A stretch of DNA of 54,588 bases from JAWKTM01 sp041399085 (lineage in GTDB: Bacteria; Planctomycetota; Planctomycetia; Pirellulales; Pirellulaceae): the NCBI GenBank assembly GCA_041399085.1, contig JAWKTM010000051.1:1-54588 (forward strand), in the 5' to 3' direction. The notes below the pieces were generated by a model that worked only from the letters and a program-made list of their open reading frames with translations, did no database searches and had not been told where the DNA came from. Shown here one piece after another: positions 26,125 to 38,685 of this stretch. The position numbers and the translations under genes are program-made. Position 1 is the stretch's first letter. Every line of letters starts with the position of its first letter.

Positions 26125-26709
26125 CTAGCGAGCCAAGGGTGCTTCAATGCGTGAGTCCAATTCATCGGCAAGTTCACAAATCGCTTTGTCAAGATCGGAG
26201 AGGCGAGCCCAGTTGTGGGGTATCCGGAACGCGGTGGAAAAAATTGCGTCTCTATTTTGATTCGACGATGATCCGTAACTTTGTGCCGAATCGGCGCTTC
26301 GATCTTCCGCTGGCGACTCGCTGCGTTTCGGGCGAATCATTAAAGCCGGAGTCGAGATTCTCGATGCGGTGCCGTCCAGAAGCGACGCGAGCTCAAGCGA
26401 AGTTTGGGGCACGTCATCCGATGTTGTTGTCAGGACGACGATCGGTGCTTCACCTTCGCCAGCACTTCGCTGATTCAGGTAATTGATGACCAGTAGGGCG
26501 TCGACAGGCGATAGGAGTCGTCGCCGCTTACGTCGACGAACGGTGGTGGGAGTTGAGAGGGAGCGACCGGCGGATCGACGCCCGGCGCCGCCGCGATTTA
26601 GTGAGTTGACCACTAGCAGCGCGTCAATTGGCGAAATTAGACCATCGTCGTTGACGTCCATCGAATTACGTGGGTTTTGCCAGCCGCCAAAAGAAACATC
26701 CAGCGTCAC
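26125..26709 (-). other. C-terminal dockerin region of the giant protein
   Basis: The end of the giant protein shows WQNPRNSMDVNDDGLISPID followed by ALLVVNSLNR, and, after a frame shift and back, LSPVDALLVINYLNQRS. These are two dockerin type I-like calcium loops (DVNDDGLIS; DVSGDD in the neighbouring frame). About 110 low-complexity residues and the stop follow. Paired calcium loops at the C-terminus are typical of large planctomycete exoproteins, and a cohesin-like partner domain is present in the same polypeptide. Confidence 0.8.
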
Positions 26710-29700
26710 TTCCGCATTGGCCAGCCGCCGTTCCTGTCGTCGATCGTGTAGTGAAACGTCTCCGAACCGGCGAATCCGCTGCCGGCGAATACAAAATGCT
26801 CAATCCGTCCAAACTAATTACCGCTCGCCTGCCTTGATCCGGCGTCGAGACGCTCTTGATTGTCAACGCCTCATCTCGGTCGGGTGGTCGTGTCGTTACT
26901 CAATACATCCAGCACCTCGCCTTGGCCATGCACGAGTGAGATGACGTCGTCATTTGCAACTGGGTCGTCATTCACTGGCGTGACATTCACCGTTACAACC
27001 GACTGATGCTCGCTGGCTTGGCCATCGCGAATCCGGTAGACGAACGTCTCAACACCATGAAGTTTTCATCAGGCGTGTAGAGCAGTGACTTTCCATCGGC
27101 GGCTCTTGACGGATCCGCCCCGATCGCGAGGTCCGACGGAGACGATGGATAGCCCGCCCGCCGCAGTGTTCGCATCGTTTGCCAGCACGTCGAGCGGCTG
27201 GTCGCGGCTGTCTTCAGCCACGGGAAAATACGTCATCGGCCGATCGACTAGCGTCCACGATTTCAATCGAAAACGCACCATAGTCGATTGTTCTGAAGGA
27301 CACGGGGGTTTCCGAACCAAACAGCAACACGTCGTGTGCGGGCAGATCAGCCTGGCGGCGTCTCCAAAGATATCCGGCGACGCCGAGCGTCGCCGCATGG
27401 GTACTCGCATCAGCAAATGCGGTTCACCGTCGAGCGGCCCGAAGCTGTCAAATACACCGACTTCGTCAAATAGTCCGTCTAGCGACGTGTCGCCCGACGC
27501 CGTTTCGATATTCCGAACCAAACGTGATCGAACCAATGGGCTTAATCCGCGTGTAGTCATAACGCACGTCGACAGCTGGCGTGAATTCCGGTGGCGTTTG
27601 TCCGTAGGTCTTGCACGAAGACCAGCAGGTCGAAAGCGTCGCCGCGAGCAACTTGCGTCAGTGGGTTTCCAGCGATGTCCACGGCAGCGAACGAGAATCG
27701 TATGATGGGTGACGCCACGTCGATGCTAACCGTGGCCGCTGAAGCTCCGCCATTTCCATCGATCGCTTCGTAGGTGAAGCTGTCCGGGCCAATGTAGTTT
27801 TCTACCGGAGTGTAGAAGAACGAGCCGTCGGCGGCGAGTTGCAGTATGCCATGGCGGGGCCCGGTGATGATCGTCGCGGAAATCAAATCGCCGTCGATGT
27901 CGGAGTCGTTCACGAGCACCCCATCGGCCGCAACGATGGCCAGTTTACCGTTACGCCGCGTCGCGTAGGCGTCGTCGACGGCCGCGGGCGCGTCGTTAAT
28001 CGGTAATACCTGGAGCGTTACTGTTGCCGCTTCGGATGACAGTCGACCATCCGTCGCGCGGTACTTAAACGAATCGGTTCCGTGAAAGTCAGCATCCGGT
28101 GTGTAGGTAAACGATCCGTCCGCGCCGAGCGTCAACGCTCCTTGTGCCGGGCCTTCCACAAGCTGAGCGGAGATCGCGTCGCCGTCGCCATCAACATCAT
28201 TCGCCAAAATGCCTATCGCCCCGTCAATCAACAACGACTCATCTTCCGTCGCCAAAAAAGTATCGTCCAAAGCGAAAGGTGTTGTGCCGTCGATGATCTC
28301 CAGATCGAGCGTGGTGGAAGTCGATGTCCGCCGGTGATAGTGCTGACGCCGAATCGAACAAGTAAACGCCGTGTACAGGAAGTTGATTGCCGGCATGGCG
28401 GCATAGACGTGGTCCTGACCGCCTCCGCGATCATTGGGACGGAAAGCAGATGCGTTCCGCCGCCCAACGGTGAGCCCCGCGTGGGCACTAACTTCGTCGA
28501 TCAGTCCAGCAATTGACACATCGCCCAACTGATCGCGCGGGTGGCTCGGAGAAAGAGATTGACCGTCAAGTGACGTCCGGTCGGCCGAGTAGATCAGATC
28601 CAATCCTGCTTGAAAGACTCCGGTGGCATTTGGACGACTGTCCGTGACTGTAACTTGCAACAGGAAATTTTGTCCCAATGCGACCGCATCAAGTGCCCGG
28701 CCATCGGTCGCCGCGACCACGATTGGCTCCACGGTGACCAGCGTCTCGCACAAGCCAGCGTCCACATTTTCAGTTATTTCGTCCGGGCGAACCGTGACTA
28801 GTTCGGTCAGGCCGTTGCTCGGATCGACATCGGTGTCGAGCGTGTCGTCGGCCGCTAGATCCGGCGTGGAAAAATTCGTGCCGGCCGGATCATGGAAGCG
28901 AATGCGATAGTCCGCTGGCAGGAGATCACGGAATTCGTAACCGCCGGTCACGTCGGTTTGCGTCACGGCGATCCGAACGCCGGCGGCATCTAGCAGTGAG
29001 ATCGACACGCCAGCCATCGCTGACTCGTCCATTTCTCGCACGCCGTCTCGATCCTCGTCCAGCCACACTTTGCCTGACAAGTGCCCGACCGGGTTGAATT
29101 CATGGGCACCCAAATCAGGCGAGGAACCAAAGTATCCGATTCCCAGGTCACGACCGGCATCGATCGCGGGCGAAGCGGCCTGCAAGCGAAAATTCCCGGA
29201 GGAACGGTCAACGAACAAGGGAGCCGCGACGATTGGCGCCGGAGTCACGGTGATGCCGCTTCCACTGGTGCTTTGAGCAACGACTGACACGTCGTTGAAC
29301 AGCACGTGGTCTCCGAGAATGGCGATCCCGTTATGCATCACGAATGCGGCAGCCACGTTGTCCAGGATCGCGTTGCGGACGGTGATCGTCCCGCCGTCGT
29401 TAATCTGGGCACCCACGCCGGAGTCAACGATGGTGGCGTTTATGATCTCCATGGAGCCGACTTGCGAAGCGAAATTGTTAATGCCAAAGGCGGGGCCTGC
29501 CATGTTCGACGCGATCAAATGCTCCGCGCGGACGTGAACATCGGAGTCGTTTAGGTAGATTCCGTTCTCGGCATTCGTCAGGTGGAGGCCAATGATATTC
29601 GCGTTGGCCGTGGCACGAATGACGGATTTCACGGTGCTGCCTCCGCCATCGATGATGGCGCCGCCAACGTTGACGCTGCGGATGGTCAATGGCTTACTGA

Positions 29701-32700
29701 CCGTGATCGACTCCTGATACCACCCGTCGCCGACAAGAATTGTGTCGCCTGCCGTCGCGGCTGCCACGGCCTCGTTAATCGAGCCGAACGATTCATTGGT
29801 GCGGACAATCGACACCGGCTTGATCGCGGTAACCGTTATGTCGATGCGCGCCGTTGCCGTGCCACCGTTACCATCACCGATAGTGTAGGTAAATGACTCC
29901 TCGCCGACGAAACCAGGGGCCGGGGCGTAGACCACGTTTCGCCCGTCTGGCGCGATGGCCGACGTACCCCCTTGCGACGGAGTTGAAACCGAAATGATCG
30001 ACAATGTCTCACCCACGTCGGGAGCCGACGTGTCGTTCGCCAGAACGTCGATCACGTTGCCGCTGGTTCCCTCGCTCACCAACGCAACGTCATTCACCGC
30101 CGTGGGATCCTTATTGGTGGCGTCGCCGATTTGAATGCTGCCGTCGACGGTCGAGAGTGAAAGGTTCCCTTCGTTCAGCGAGCCTTCCAAATCGAGTACG
30201 GCCACGCCTGATCCGTTGCTCGTCACGTGAAACGTGATTGTCGCTAGTTCGCCACCAACGGGAGCAAGCGGCTCGACGGCGAAGGCGCTAAGGGTGATTT
30301 TCCCGGTCGCGTCGTTCACGTTCGGGAGAAACGTCCAACCGGTCGATGTCAGTGCGCCAGACGCGACATCGGCGTTTGTCAGGCCCAGTTTGGCCGTGTC
30401 ATAGTCGATCGTGAAGTCAAACGCTTGCAACTCCGACGCGTCGTCGATTGTCAGCGGGATCGACACCGAGTCTCCAGAGTTGGCCGGGACGTCGCTGGGC
30501 ATCGCGACCGTCGCCGAAGAATTGCCGTCCTTCGAGCGATTCAGATAACAGTCGGCGAGCAAGTTCGGCGTCTCACGCGTGTGCGCGCGAGGAAGCGTTC
30601 CATGAAACTGCGTCGTTCGATGTGACGAGACTTTGATCGGTCATGCAATTTCATGCGAGATCCTTTAGGGAGAGTGCGTGGGGAAGTTTTCCACGGTCTG
30701 GTAGTGAGGAAGGATTTGCCGCAGGCCAAGCCATCGCTTTGGCAAGTTGTTCCAGCAGTTCGTCGGAAACGCCGAATTGCGATAAGGAGGACGATATTGC
30801 CGAGATCACCACCGAGGATCGGGCATCTCCGACTGCGGCAATCCACGGCCTTGCGGGCGATGTACGGCGCGTCAATGCCGAGCGTGCCGTTGCCCGTCAC
30901 GTCACCAGCGATGCGCGAGGTCGATTCTGTCGAACGGGTCGAAGCCGGTGTCAAACGCCGCGGCAATTCGACGACGCGGCGGTATCAGGGCGCTGTAGCC
31001 GCCGTTTGCCGTTACGTCTCCGGAAGGCGACGGCGTGGACCACCGGCACGTTCTCAAGTATCTGCCCGTCGCGAACGGCGATGATCGGAACAGATCGTGC
31101 GCTTGCGCTTAATGGTGCGGCATTCAGGGCTTTGGCTTGCACCGAATGATGGCGGCAGATGGCGGCCGTGCGGTCAGGCCCCCTGCCGAGAATGTCACGC
31201 GTCCTGGGGTCGACAAGTCGGTTTCGTGGTCCAATCCTCCGGCGCGTCACGGAAAATTCAGGGTTGAGACGATGTGGCGGTTGGGATCGAACCTCGAACG
31301 ATGCCGACACCGGTAACTCCGGCTGCGTCATCCATCGCGATTGGAATTCCACCGCTCCCTCCGAGATCGATCGTCTGGCCTGGTCCACGAGCGAGATTTG
31401 GCAGTCGCATGGACGGCCCCGTCGCCGACGAGATGGCGAATGACCAGATGCTGTCGCCACCTGGAAGGCCGTCGTTGTCTCCATCAAGCTGTTCGCCAAT
31501 GGTCGTCGTGAACGCGTCGGGGCGACTGCCGAGCGTGAGTGTGTAGTCGTCCGCGGCGAATCGCCCCGAGTAAGGCACGAATTTTAGCGATCGACCGTCG
31601 GGACTGACGATCATCGTTGTTTGCACCGGGCCAGCCGCCGTGCCGACCAAGGTCGCGTCACCGGCGGGTCGATCGATGCGTCTTGCCCGTCGTAGAGATT
31701 GAGTCGAGCAACGTCCAGCGCTCGGAAAACTCGACGCTTATGCCATCCCGGCCATAAGCGAAGCGCGCGACGGACCCGAGTGACTCGATTGCAGTTGGTG
31801 ACCTCGATGGCAGCGTTCTGCGTCAGTGACGCGCGTCGCCATCAGCCACGGCCAACCGTATTTGCAACGTGACTGCGTCTCTCGTAGTCTAGCGCGACGT
31901 TGGGACGAAGTCGCAACTGATCGCCGACCGCTTCGACGACCTCGTTGTCCATAAGTCGCCGACTCCTGCCGCCAATTGGTAGTTCTTGTCCCTCGCGGGG
32001 ACCGTCTGGATCCCCGACGCCTAGTGTGGCAACGACGAAACCGGAACCGCGTATCGGTGTCTTCCGCCGGCCTTTGGCTAAGCCGAATTGTAACGGGCGG
32101 CCGATTCACGCTGGCGTTGCGGTGATGACGCTGCGTTGGCGATCAGCAAAATCGGCCGTCGCTTGAACGAAGAACGTTAAAACTCCGGGTGCGAGTGATT
32201 CGGCGCCCGATCACCGATTCAGAAAGTGTCGTTGTCAAGCGACCTAGCCACCAGCGAAGGCATAACAGCCTTCGGCTCACCCGGTGATTCAATAATGCGA
32301 GACGCGCGCGTCGGGCGATAGCGCATGAATGACGTGACATCGGCGATCCGCGCGACGAACGATCTCGACTACCGACGCGGGTGCGGCGACCTCACCAATT
32401 GTCACGCGTCTCGGGAGGTAATCAATCGTCGTCGTCAGCGCCGGAGCCGTCGTCGATTCCGTCGGTGGGCGTGGCGGAAGCGGGAACGTTGCCCACGCCC
32501 AGCAACGCTGAAGATCAGCAGCTGGTTGAACGCTACTTGGTAGCGATTCCAGAATGCCGGCATTGTCAGTGGCCCGTTATACCGTCGCCATTCGAATCAT
32601 ATTCAAAGCGAACAGCAGGCGAAGCTCCCTCTGGATCGGAAAAGCCTCGGCCCAGCGGTGAATAAGATGTCAAGAAAACCGCCTCGCGGCGCATGACCAT

Positions 32701-35700
32701 CGTCACGGCATGGCGGGATGTTCGCCAGAGCCAGGTCACGATCGTCCGGCGACAATCCGCTACGACCAAAGGAATCAACCGGGTACGCAATCACGTTGAT
32801 GTCGCCGGTTCCCAAAATTCGGCAACTGGCCCACTCCACTCGAAGTTGTTCGTCCGTTCGGTCTTCCAGTCCCAGACGCGCTGTCCCCAGCCAAGGAATT
32901 CGTCGTTTCACGTCCCGCTTGCGAGGAGTTACGTTTTTGTCGCGTAGAAAACGGCGCGTCACCGTCAAGACGCCCGTGTCGGACGTTGGGCTGGGCGATT
33001 GCAGTTGGAGTCGACTCTGGGCCGGAGTTCAGTTCGATGAACAACGACAGATTGCTCGATGTCGGATAGTCGGCGCGAGACGTCAGTTCGATCGTCAGCT
33101 TGTAATCGTCGTTCGAGTTACCGGCCCCTGCGCGGCGATTCAATCACATACCGGCCTGTAGGGAGATTGGAACGCGCGACGGATTTCCTCGAATGTCACT
33201 CCAGCCGAACTGCGATCGGAGAAACCGTACTGGCTATTTTGACCATAGGGGGTAAAGCTGCAAATACAGATCGCCGGGAACCTTGGGAAACCTCCTCTTG
33301 GCGATCAGATCACTTTGCGTAAGTCCGCAGTGCCATGAATTGGCGGCTGATCCGGTCGATGTCCCCCGGTGTGACGGACAGATTGCGTTCGACGATCACC
33401 GGCCCCGTTGCCCGGGCAAGCACCAAGAAGCGCGTGATCCGCGTCGTTTATGCAGAACGATCAGGCGTTGCGGCGCCCCGATTCCCGCCACGTCCAGCGT
33501 CGCGAATGCGGGGGCCGACCAGTTGCGAAAGTTGTCCTCCGCCAGCCATGAGCGTGTGTGAACCAACCGCCAAGTGCGGGTAAATGAACCGACGGTCACT
33601 CGGTCATCAGACAGTAAAGTGACGTGGCCGCGGATCGGACGAGGATCAGGTTATCGATTGTCGTTCAGCGTCGTCAAAAAGATGAACGTCGTTCACCACA
33701 CCGCTGTTGTCGACGACGCCAGTTAGTGTCAAGTCGATTTTCGTCCCGCGTGGTACGGATTCGTGGCTGAGCGTGAACGTCCCGATGACCGGATCATCGC
33801 CAGTAGGCGGATTGTCCGTCACCGTAAGCTGCCTAGAATCGATTCCGGACCCCAGGCCACTGTTGTCCGATTCGCCCGCGCCTTCGATCAAGTCGTTGCC
33901 GATGTCGACAGCGTGCAACACGTAGACCGGTGAGTTGAAACCGAAGGGCGGGTGCGCGGCAATGAAAAGACTTCGCGGCGGCTGAGCGTTGCGCCCGGCG
34001 ACGATACGCGGTACGTCATATGCGTGTACTAGCGCATCGGAAGCGTCCAATACGCCATCGTGTGAGAAGTAGACTCCATTCCGAAAATTCTCCGCGTCGA
34101 GGTATCCACTATTGCGAAACTGTAATTCGGGTCGTCAGCGGGCTAGCCACGCGCGACACTGCGTGGGGAGCGACGTGCAAGATCGACACCAACGATATTG
34201 GCGTGGGCTCGGGTGTGCCGATGGTGAGGGCCACGTGATCGATGAGTTGTCCATCAAGCCGTAGTCCGAGGTGCACGGTGGAAGCGTTGAGCGACGCTGG
34301 CTGGGTCGCGAAGGCTTCGTTACCGGGCGTGTTGCCGCCGGACGATTCGCCCGGCGTCAGTTGCGAAACAGTACGCGTGGCCAACGGATGCGTTGATGTG
34401 GGTGGAAAGCTCGCATCATCCGAGACTCCAGCGTACCGCCGACGTAGGTTCCATCCCCGTCGTTCCGGAGATTGTTGGCGACTAGCGGTGTATCGCCCCA
34501 TTGGGGCGACTCGTTGCTGCGCATGACGCTCGACAATATCGGACTCGCCACGTGCAGGTATACCGAGGATCGTTGACTGGTGATAGCTGGACGTCGAACT
34601 CATTTCGTTCAGACCGTCCGTCGGCGATCCCGTCCCGAACGCGCCGATGAAGTAAGAATACCGTTGGAAAGCCAGTCGGAATGGGCAGTTTCTCGGTCCA
34701 CGAGGCGGACTCGCCGGCCGCTAGACCGCTTCGTCTGGATGTTGGAAACCATCGTCGAGGAAGGTCAGTCCGCGCGTTGGGGCTGAGCAAGAAGGTGACG
34801 TCGTAGTCGCCTGAAGGGCCGATCGAGTTGTTTTCAACCGTGATGTCGAGTGCGTGCTACCGGCGGTGACCGACGCGCTTAGCGGCGGCGAGCGCTGATT
34901 GGACGCCGTTCGGGCGACTGGTGGCCGGAAGCTCCCAGTGATCGTAACTGGTCATTGGCACGATTTGTTTGCTGTCGAGGATTCGGAGAACTCGCGGTCA
35001 CATTCGCTCGGTTGTACGCCTCGTAAGTTCGATCGACATTGGGTGGAATTGAAACACGAACCGTATTCATTGGCAGCTCGCCCGCGGTGCTGATTGGATA
35101 GGCGCAGGCCCGACTGGCGGCAAGACGGGAACGTGCGTGCTCGACTCAACGCCCGTCGACCCTCCGGTATTAATGCGTCGTGAACGTAATCGGGACGCTG
35201 CCGCCAATCGTGCGTCCAGCGGCGGGAATCGAAAGGCCGAGGCGTTAGATCGGTCATACCAGCACTTGTCACGTCGAATCCGAGTAGGCCTAACGGATTG
35301 ACGACGTTGTAATCGCCGGGTTTCGGGCAACGTCGCCGGAAGGGTCGACGGTCGCTCCGGATCAATAGTCACCGGGCAATAGGTTGGATGGGATGGAGAG
35401 CGTTGGGGTGAATAGATGCGTCCGCGCGGCCGCTGATCGGCGGCAGCGATTCGTCGTCGCTTAAGAACGTCGACGATCCCTCCGCGTCGACCAGTTCGTA
35501 TCGCACGACGGTGCTGGGGCTGACGTGTGGCGAGTAATTCGTGATCGGCGTCGGCACCGACACAGTTCGGCCGATGATCGCGGATCGTGGAGTGTTGAAC
35601 GTCTCAATTGCCAATTCGGAATTCGAGGTGATAGTGAACTCGCTACTTAACAAGTCGATAGTGGGTTGGCCAGATAAATCGCGGAGGTCGTCGTTCACGA

Positions 35701-37660
35701 TCTCCATTGCGACGAGACCTTGGTCCCACAAGCCGCTAACCACGAATGCCGCGGTTCGATTGTCGACCCAACGGACCGATGACGCACGCTGGTTCCCGAT
35801 CCAGGTCCCGTTAGATCCAGGTCATCGGTTGACGGCAAACCGGCCGATTGGTCCTCGCCTCCGGACCAGCGGACCAGAGATGCCATTCGGGCCCATCGCA
35901 TCGTCTCGCCTCGCGCTTGGCGACGTTGTCGGCCAGCCGAGGTGGCGGATCTTCAGACTGACGAAGGCAAGGCCGCAATTCCGTCGCCGTCCGCGGCAGG
36001 CGCTACGATTCGTACTTCGGTCAGTCGGCCAATCATGTCCCGGCCGAGTTCCAGGAAGTGCAACCTGTTGACGTCGATCGCTATATCCAGTCGCGTCCAG
36101 CACGTTCCGCAAGTTGCGGATTCCTCCGCTGGGCTTGAAGCGAACGACTCCCATAACACGTCTCGGACTGTTATGACGTTATTGCAGTTCACTCTCGAGC
36201 AACCTCGTCCCATTGAAACCGATCAGCCAGCAGATCGACCGCTTCATGGACCGTGGTGAATACGGCACGTTGCCGACCACGAACGAAGCGACCACGAAAC
36301 TGGCTGTTGGGACGCAAATCGCCGCGCCCAACAACCGTACCGGACAATGGACAAGCCACGCTCGGCGCAATTGCCGAGGCGCTCGGGGATCAGTTGCCGT
36401 CTCCTGGATCAAAAGCTCAAGACCCCGCACCAATGTCATGCCCGCTTCCCGCATCAAACCGGGGGACGCCGGTTCAATTTGCCACCCATCGAGAACCGGC
36501 GTGAATGGCCGCGATTCCGCGAGCACGCCGCTCGGTGGCCCCGGCGACTTGCGTCACTCGCAAGTCGTCCAGCGGAAAATTCATCAATGACAAGTCGCGA
36601 AGTGAAAGCCCGATGGTCTCCCGTCACCGCCCCTCCGTCGGCCGACAGCGTGGCCGTGAAATAGCCGGGGCCCGCGGCGGTCGTTTCCTCGCCCGTGTAA
36701 GTCCACGAGAAACGTCCCGACTCGTCAGTCGCCCGGAAAGCCGCAGCCGCGGCTCGTTACGCCGTCTTCGATTCCCACTGGCACGCCTGCGCGCGGCGAG
36801 CGCCGGCGTCGACCAATCGGCCAGAGAAACCGAGCGGCTGGCCCACTTCGGCTGTATACGATGCCGCGTCGACAGGATGTCGGAGACGCGAAACAGGTCG
36901 CCGCGATTCTGGTCGCTTCGGCGACCGTCATCGCGATGGCGGCTCCCTTCAAGGCTGAGTCATGATCGGCGTCGGCGTTCGAGATAAACTCAATGATCGA
37001 CCAAGGCCGACACGACCGGATCGTCGTCAGGCGAGCTCAACCAACCGTCGTACAACACGCCGAAGTCCGCTTGCTTCCGGTGAACCGCTCGAATATTTCC
37101 TCCAGGGATCGCCGCGACAACCGCGTTCTGAATGTTCGTGGGAACAATCGGTCGTTTTCCAGGACAGCGATGCATCGCGCTGGCAGAACGGATGAACACT
37201 TCGGTTGCCGCGAGTCCCCGGATCATCGTCGCCGTTGTAGTGAATTGATATAAAAAAATCGTGTCGACGTTGTCCGCCGTGCGACGCGATCCTCAGGAGA
37301 GATTCACGTCGGCGTCGCGTAAAAGCTGAGCCTCGAAACCGTTGTCCGTCAGTATTCCGCTGAGTTGCTTCGCCAAATCGGCGAGCGGTTCTCCATGGCT
37401 GCCTGAAGCCACACCCGTTGCGTGATTCGCTCCCGAGCCGCCGATATCCACCGTGCCGCCGTGCCCCGGATCGATTACGACGCGATAGCCGTCCGCGGCC
37501 GTTCTAGTGACTCCGAACATTAGGCGTCGCCGGCTGGGACGACCTTGCACGATCACCGGCTCATACGCAATCGAGCTGGTCTGGCCTACAATCACGATGG
37601 CGGTTCATTGATAGCCTTCCTTTTGAGCCACGGTGCGCGAGGTGGGGGTGGGAGGATCGC
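26125..37660 (-). CDS. Giant secreted multidomain protein (amidase, Ig/CARDB-like, cohesin-like, cadherin-like, beta-helix, dockerin), heavily frameshifted
   Basis: About 11.5 kb of minus-strand sequence reads as one multidomain exoprotein of roughly 3,800 residues when frames are stitched. From the N-terminal end it contains N-acetylmuramoyl-alanine amidase (near 37.6-36.7 kb), CARDB-like and Ig-like stretches (for example RSGLAAGESASWTEKLPIP near 34.7 kb and GTFTLSHESVPRGTKIDLTL near 33.8 kb), and FDGDNDG/RGPGQ planctomycete repeats (31.6-31.3 kb). GDVTGNGTLGIDA dockerin-like units, a cohesin-like domain, cadherin-like repeats, a beta-helix, an SdrD_B-like domain and a C-terminal dockerin follow. 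Frame changes are too frequent to list one by one. No clear signal peptide or start was found, so the 5' end is approximate. There may be two genes, with a boundary near 30.6 kb. Function inferred: surface adhesion or wall-associated remodelling. Confidence 0.6.
27557..30562 (-). other. Longest intact part of the giant protein: cohesin-like, cadherin-like, beta-helix, SdrD_B-like
   Basis: An uninterrupted 1001-codon stretch. Residues about 15-140 are cohesin-like (SGDSVSIPLTIDDASELQAF, DFTIDYDTAKLGLTNADV). Next comes a cadherin-like/VCBS-type module (DVLANDTSAPDVGETLSI, YAPAPGFVGEESFTYTIGDG). A right-handed beta-helix follows, about 250-490 (AGDTILVGDGWYQESITV, SPAIDAGRDLGIGYFGSSPD). Then an SdrD_B-like domain (GKVWLDEDRDGVREMDESAM). 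Two more cadherin-like modules complete the stretch (ILANDVDGDGDAISAQLVEG, YTPDADFHGTDSFKYRATDG). The segment GGGQDHVYAAMPAINFLY to RRQHYHRRTS near 28.3-28.4 kb is out of character and may be a local double frameshift. Confidence 0.8.
30870..31650 (-). other. Planctomycete exoprotein repeat followed by dockerin-like unit
   Basis: Across two frames the sequence reads IVSPDGRSLKFVPYSGRFAA, DDYTLTLGSRPDAF, GEQLDGDNDGLPGGDSIWSF and LARGPGQTIDLGGSGGIPIA. Near 30.9 kb it then reads RIAGDVTGNGTLGIDAPYIA. This order (a LDGDNDG calcium-type loop, a RGPGQ motif, then GDVTGNG) recurs in large planctomycete surface proteins and supports coding continuity across the broken frames. Confidence 0.65.
33646..34050 (-). 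other. Open Ig-like module of the giant protein
   Basis: A 134-codon open segment with YVLHAVDIGNDLIEGAGESD, then SRQLTVTDNPPTGDDPVIGT and FTLSHESVPRGTKIDLTL. The last part matches the Ig-like 'P-x-I-x-s-L-s-x-s-x-x-x-v-x-r-G-t-x-l-x-L-t' pattern of planctomycete exoprotein repeats. It is one of the few intact pieces between 31 and 36 kb. Confidence 0.6.
36725..37660 (-). other. N-acetylmuramoyl-L-alanine amidase (amidase_3) region at the N-terminal end of the giant protein
   Basis: Three minus-strand frames give YRVVIDPGHGGTVDIGGSG (the zinc-binding His of amidase_3), then LADLAKQLSGILTDNGFEAQ and LLRDADVNLS, then DFFISIHYNGDDDPGTRG (second His), EVFIRSASAMHRC and GVLYDGWLSSPDDDP. EFISNADADHDSALKG and AIAMTVAEATRIAA close the domain. 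These are the conserved blocks of amidase_3 in the right order. It cuts the amide bond between MurNAc and the stem peptide. It may be a domain of the giant protein or a separate gene upstream of it. No stop common to all frames separates them. Confidence 0.75.
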
Positions 37661-38057
37661 CCGATGGAGGCCGGCTGATTCGGCATCCACGTCCCGTTGC
37701 ACACCGTTCAACACGTCTCCGCCGCCGGGGACGACACGGGACCATCGTTACGAGGACACGGGATTCCGCATAAGCCGTTTGGCTCCGCCAACTTGCGGCC
37801 GGGGAATTTTTTGCCGGGAAGGCGGCGCAAATCGCGTCTCGCCTTTCGCGATGGTCAAACTCGCGAGACGACTTTGAAGCACGAGAAAATCTCAAGTATC
37901 CTGTTCGTTTAGAGACGGCCATACTCGGATTTTCAAAGGTGAAGTCGTATAAAACAGCACGGACTTCTTCCCGGACTTCAACCCGGACGACGTCCATTGA
38001 CGAAACACTCGCACGATTGCCGTTCCCTAGTGAAACTGATCCGAAGACTGCGCGCCC
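37661..38057. other. Divergent region between giant exoprotein and sigma factor
   Basis: No gene is firmly placed in about 400 bp. The 5' end of the giant gene (minus) and possibly the first codons of the sigma factor (plus) lie here. AT-rich patches near 37,880-37,960 (for example GAAAATCTCAAGTATCC) are the likely divergent promoter area. A 207-codon minus frame crosses the region but is Arg-rich and resembles nothing. Confidence 0.4.
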
Positions 38058-38685
38058 GATGAACCGGAGCTTGGGAAGAGCTTGTCGAGAGCGATTCGAG
38101 ACGAAACTTCGCATGCGTGCGCGAAATCGCTTCGCGATGCGCGACCTACGGTTATCAGACGGTCGATGGCCGTTGTGAACGAAGTAATGTTGCAGCTTTT
38201 TCGCGACTTGCATCGACAGGATAATCATTGGACTCGCACATAAATTTGAGGCGTTTCTGTTTCAAACTTGACTGGCGGAAGTCGCGGGATCTATTTAAAA
38301 TGGATCGTTCCCGCCAACTGCCATTTCAACGGTGCGCGGTCGACGATTTGGAATTGGTCGACAAGGAGAAAGATTCGCCGAGTTGGGAAGCTTGGAGAAA
38401 TGACTGCTGGGAATTTACTCGGCAGAATACAAGTCCGGACGAATGGAAGATTATCGAATTACATTGTCACGGATACAGCTGGGTGGAAGTTGGCGACGCG
38501 CTTGAAGATTCTTCCAGACGCCGCGCGTATGAGAACAATCGCGCGATAGGCGTGCGGCCAACTTTCCGGCGACGACGGTGATCTCCCAAATGAACAGTCG
38601 GTACTTCCTGAATGACATCCTTCGGCGATTGATCATCCGCGTGATGGGGTGGTTCCGTCTCTGGAAAGATCATCGGAGAACCTAA
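38058..38685 (+). CDS. RNA polymerase ECF-type sigma factor, frameshifted
   Basis: Stitched frames show EVMLQLFRDLHRQDNHW then LRRFCFKL and RRKSRDLFKMDRSRQLPFQ, matching region 2 and the linker of the kinase-associated ECF sigma factors of planctomycetes. Near 38.43 kb SPDEWKIIELHCHGYSWVEV then, one frame over, KILPDAARMRTIAR is the region 4 helix-turn-helix. The last open part ends in a Trp/Arg-rich tail and TAA at 38683-38685, which directly abuts the ATG of the kinase. The start is uncertain (ATG at 38058 chosen as the first plausible one). It probably acts with the kinase that follows. Confidence 0.65.

Noticed and set aside
37605..38228. 207-codon minus-strand frame before the amidase
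   Set aside because: Arg/Ser-rich with no signal peptide or domain, and it overlaps the sigma-factor region. It could hide the giant protein's start but cannot be supported as read.
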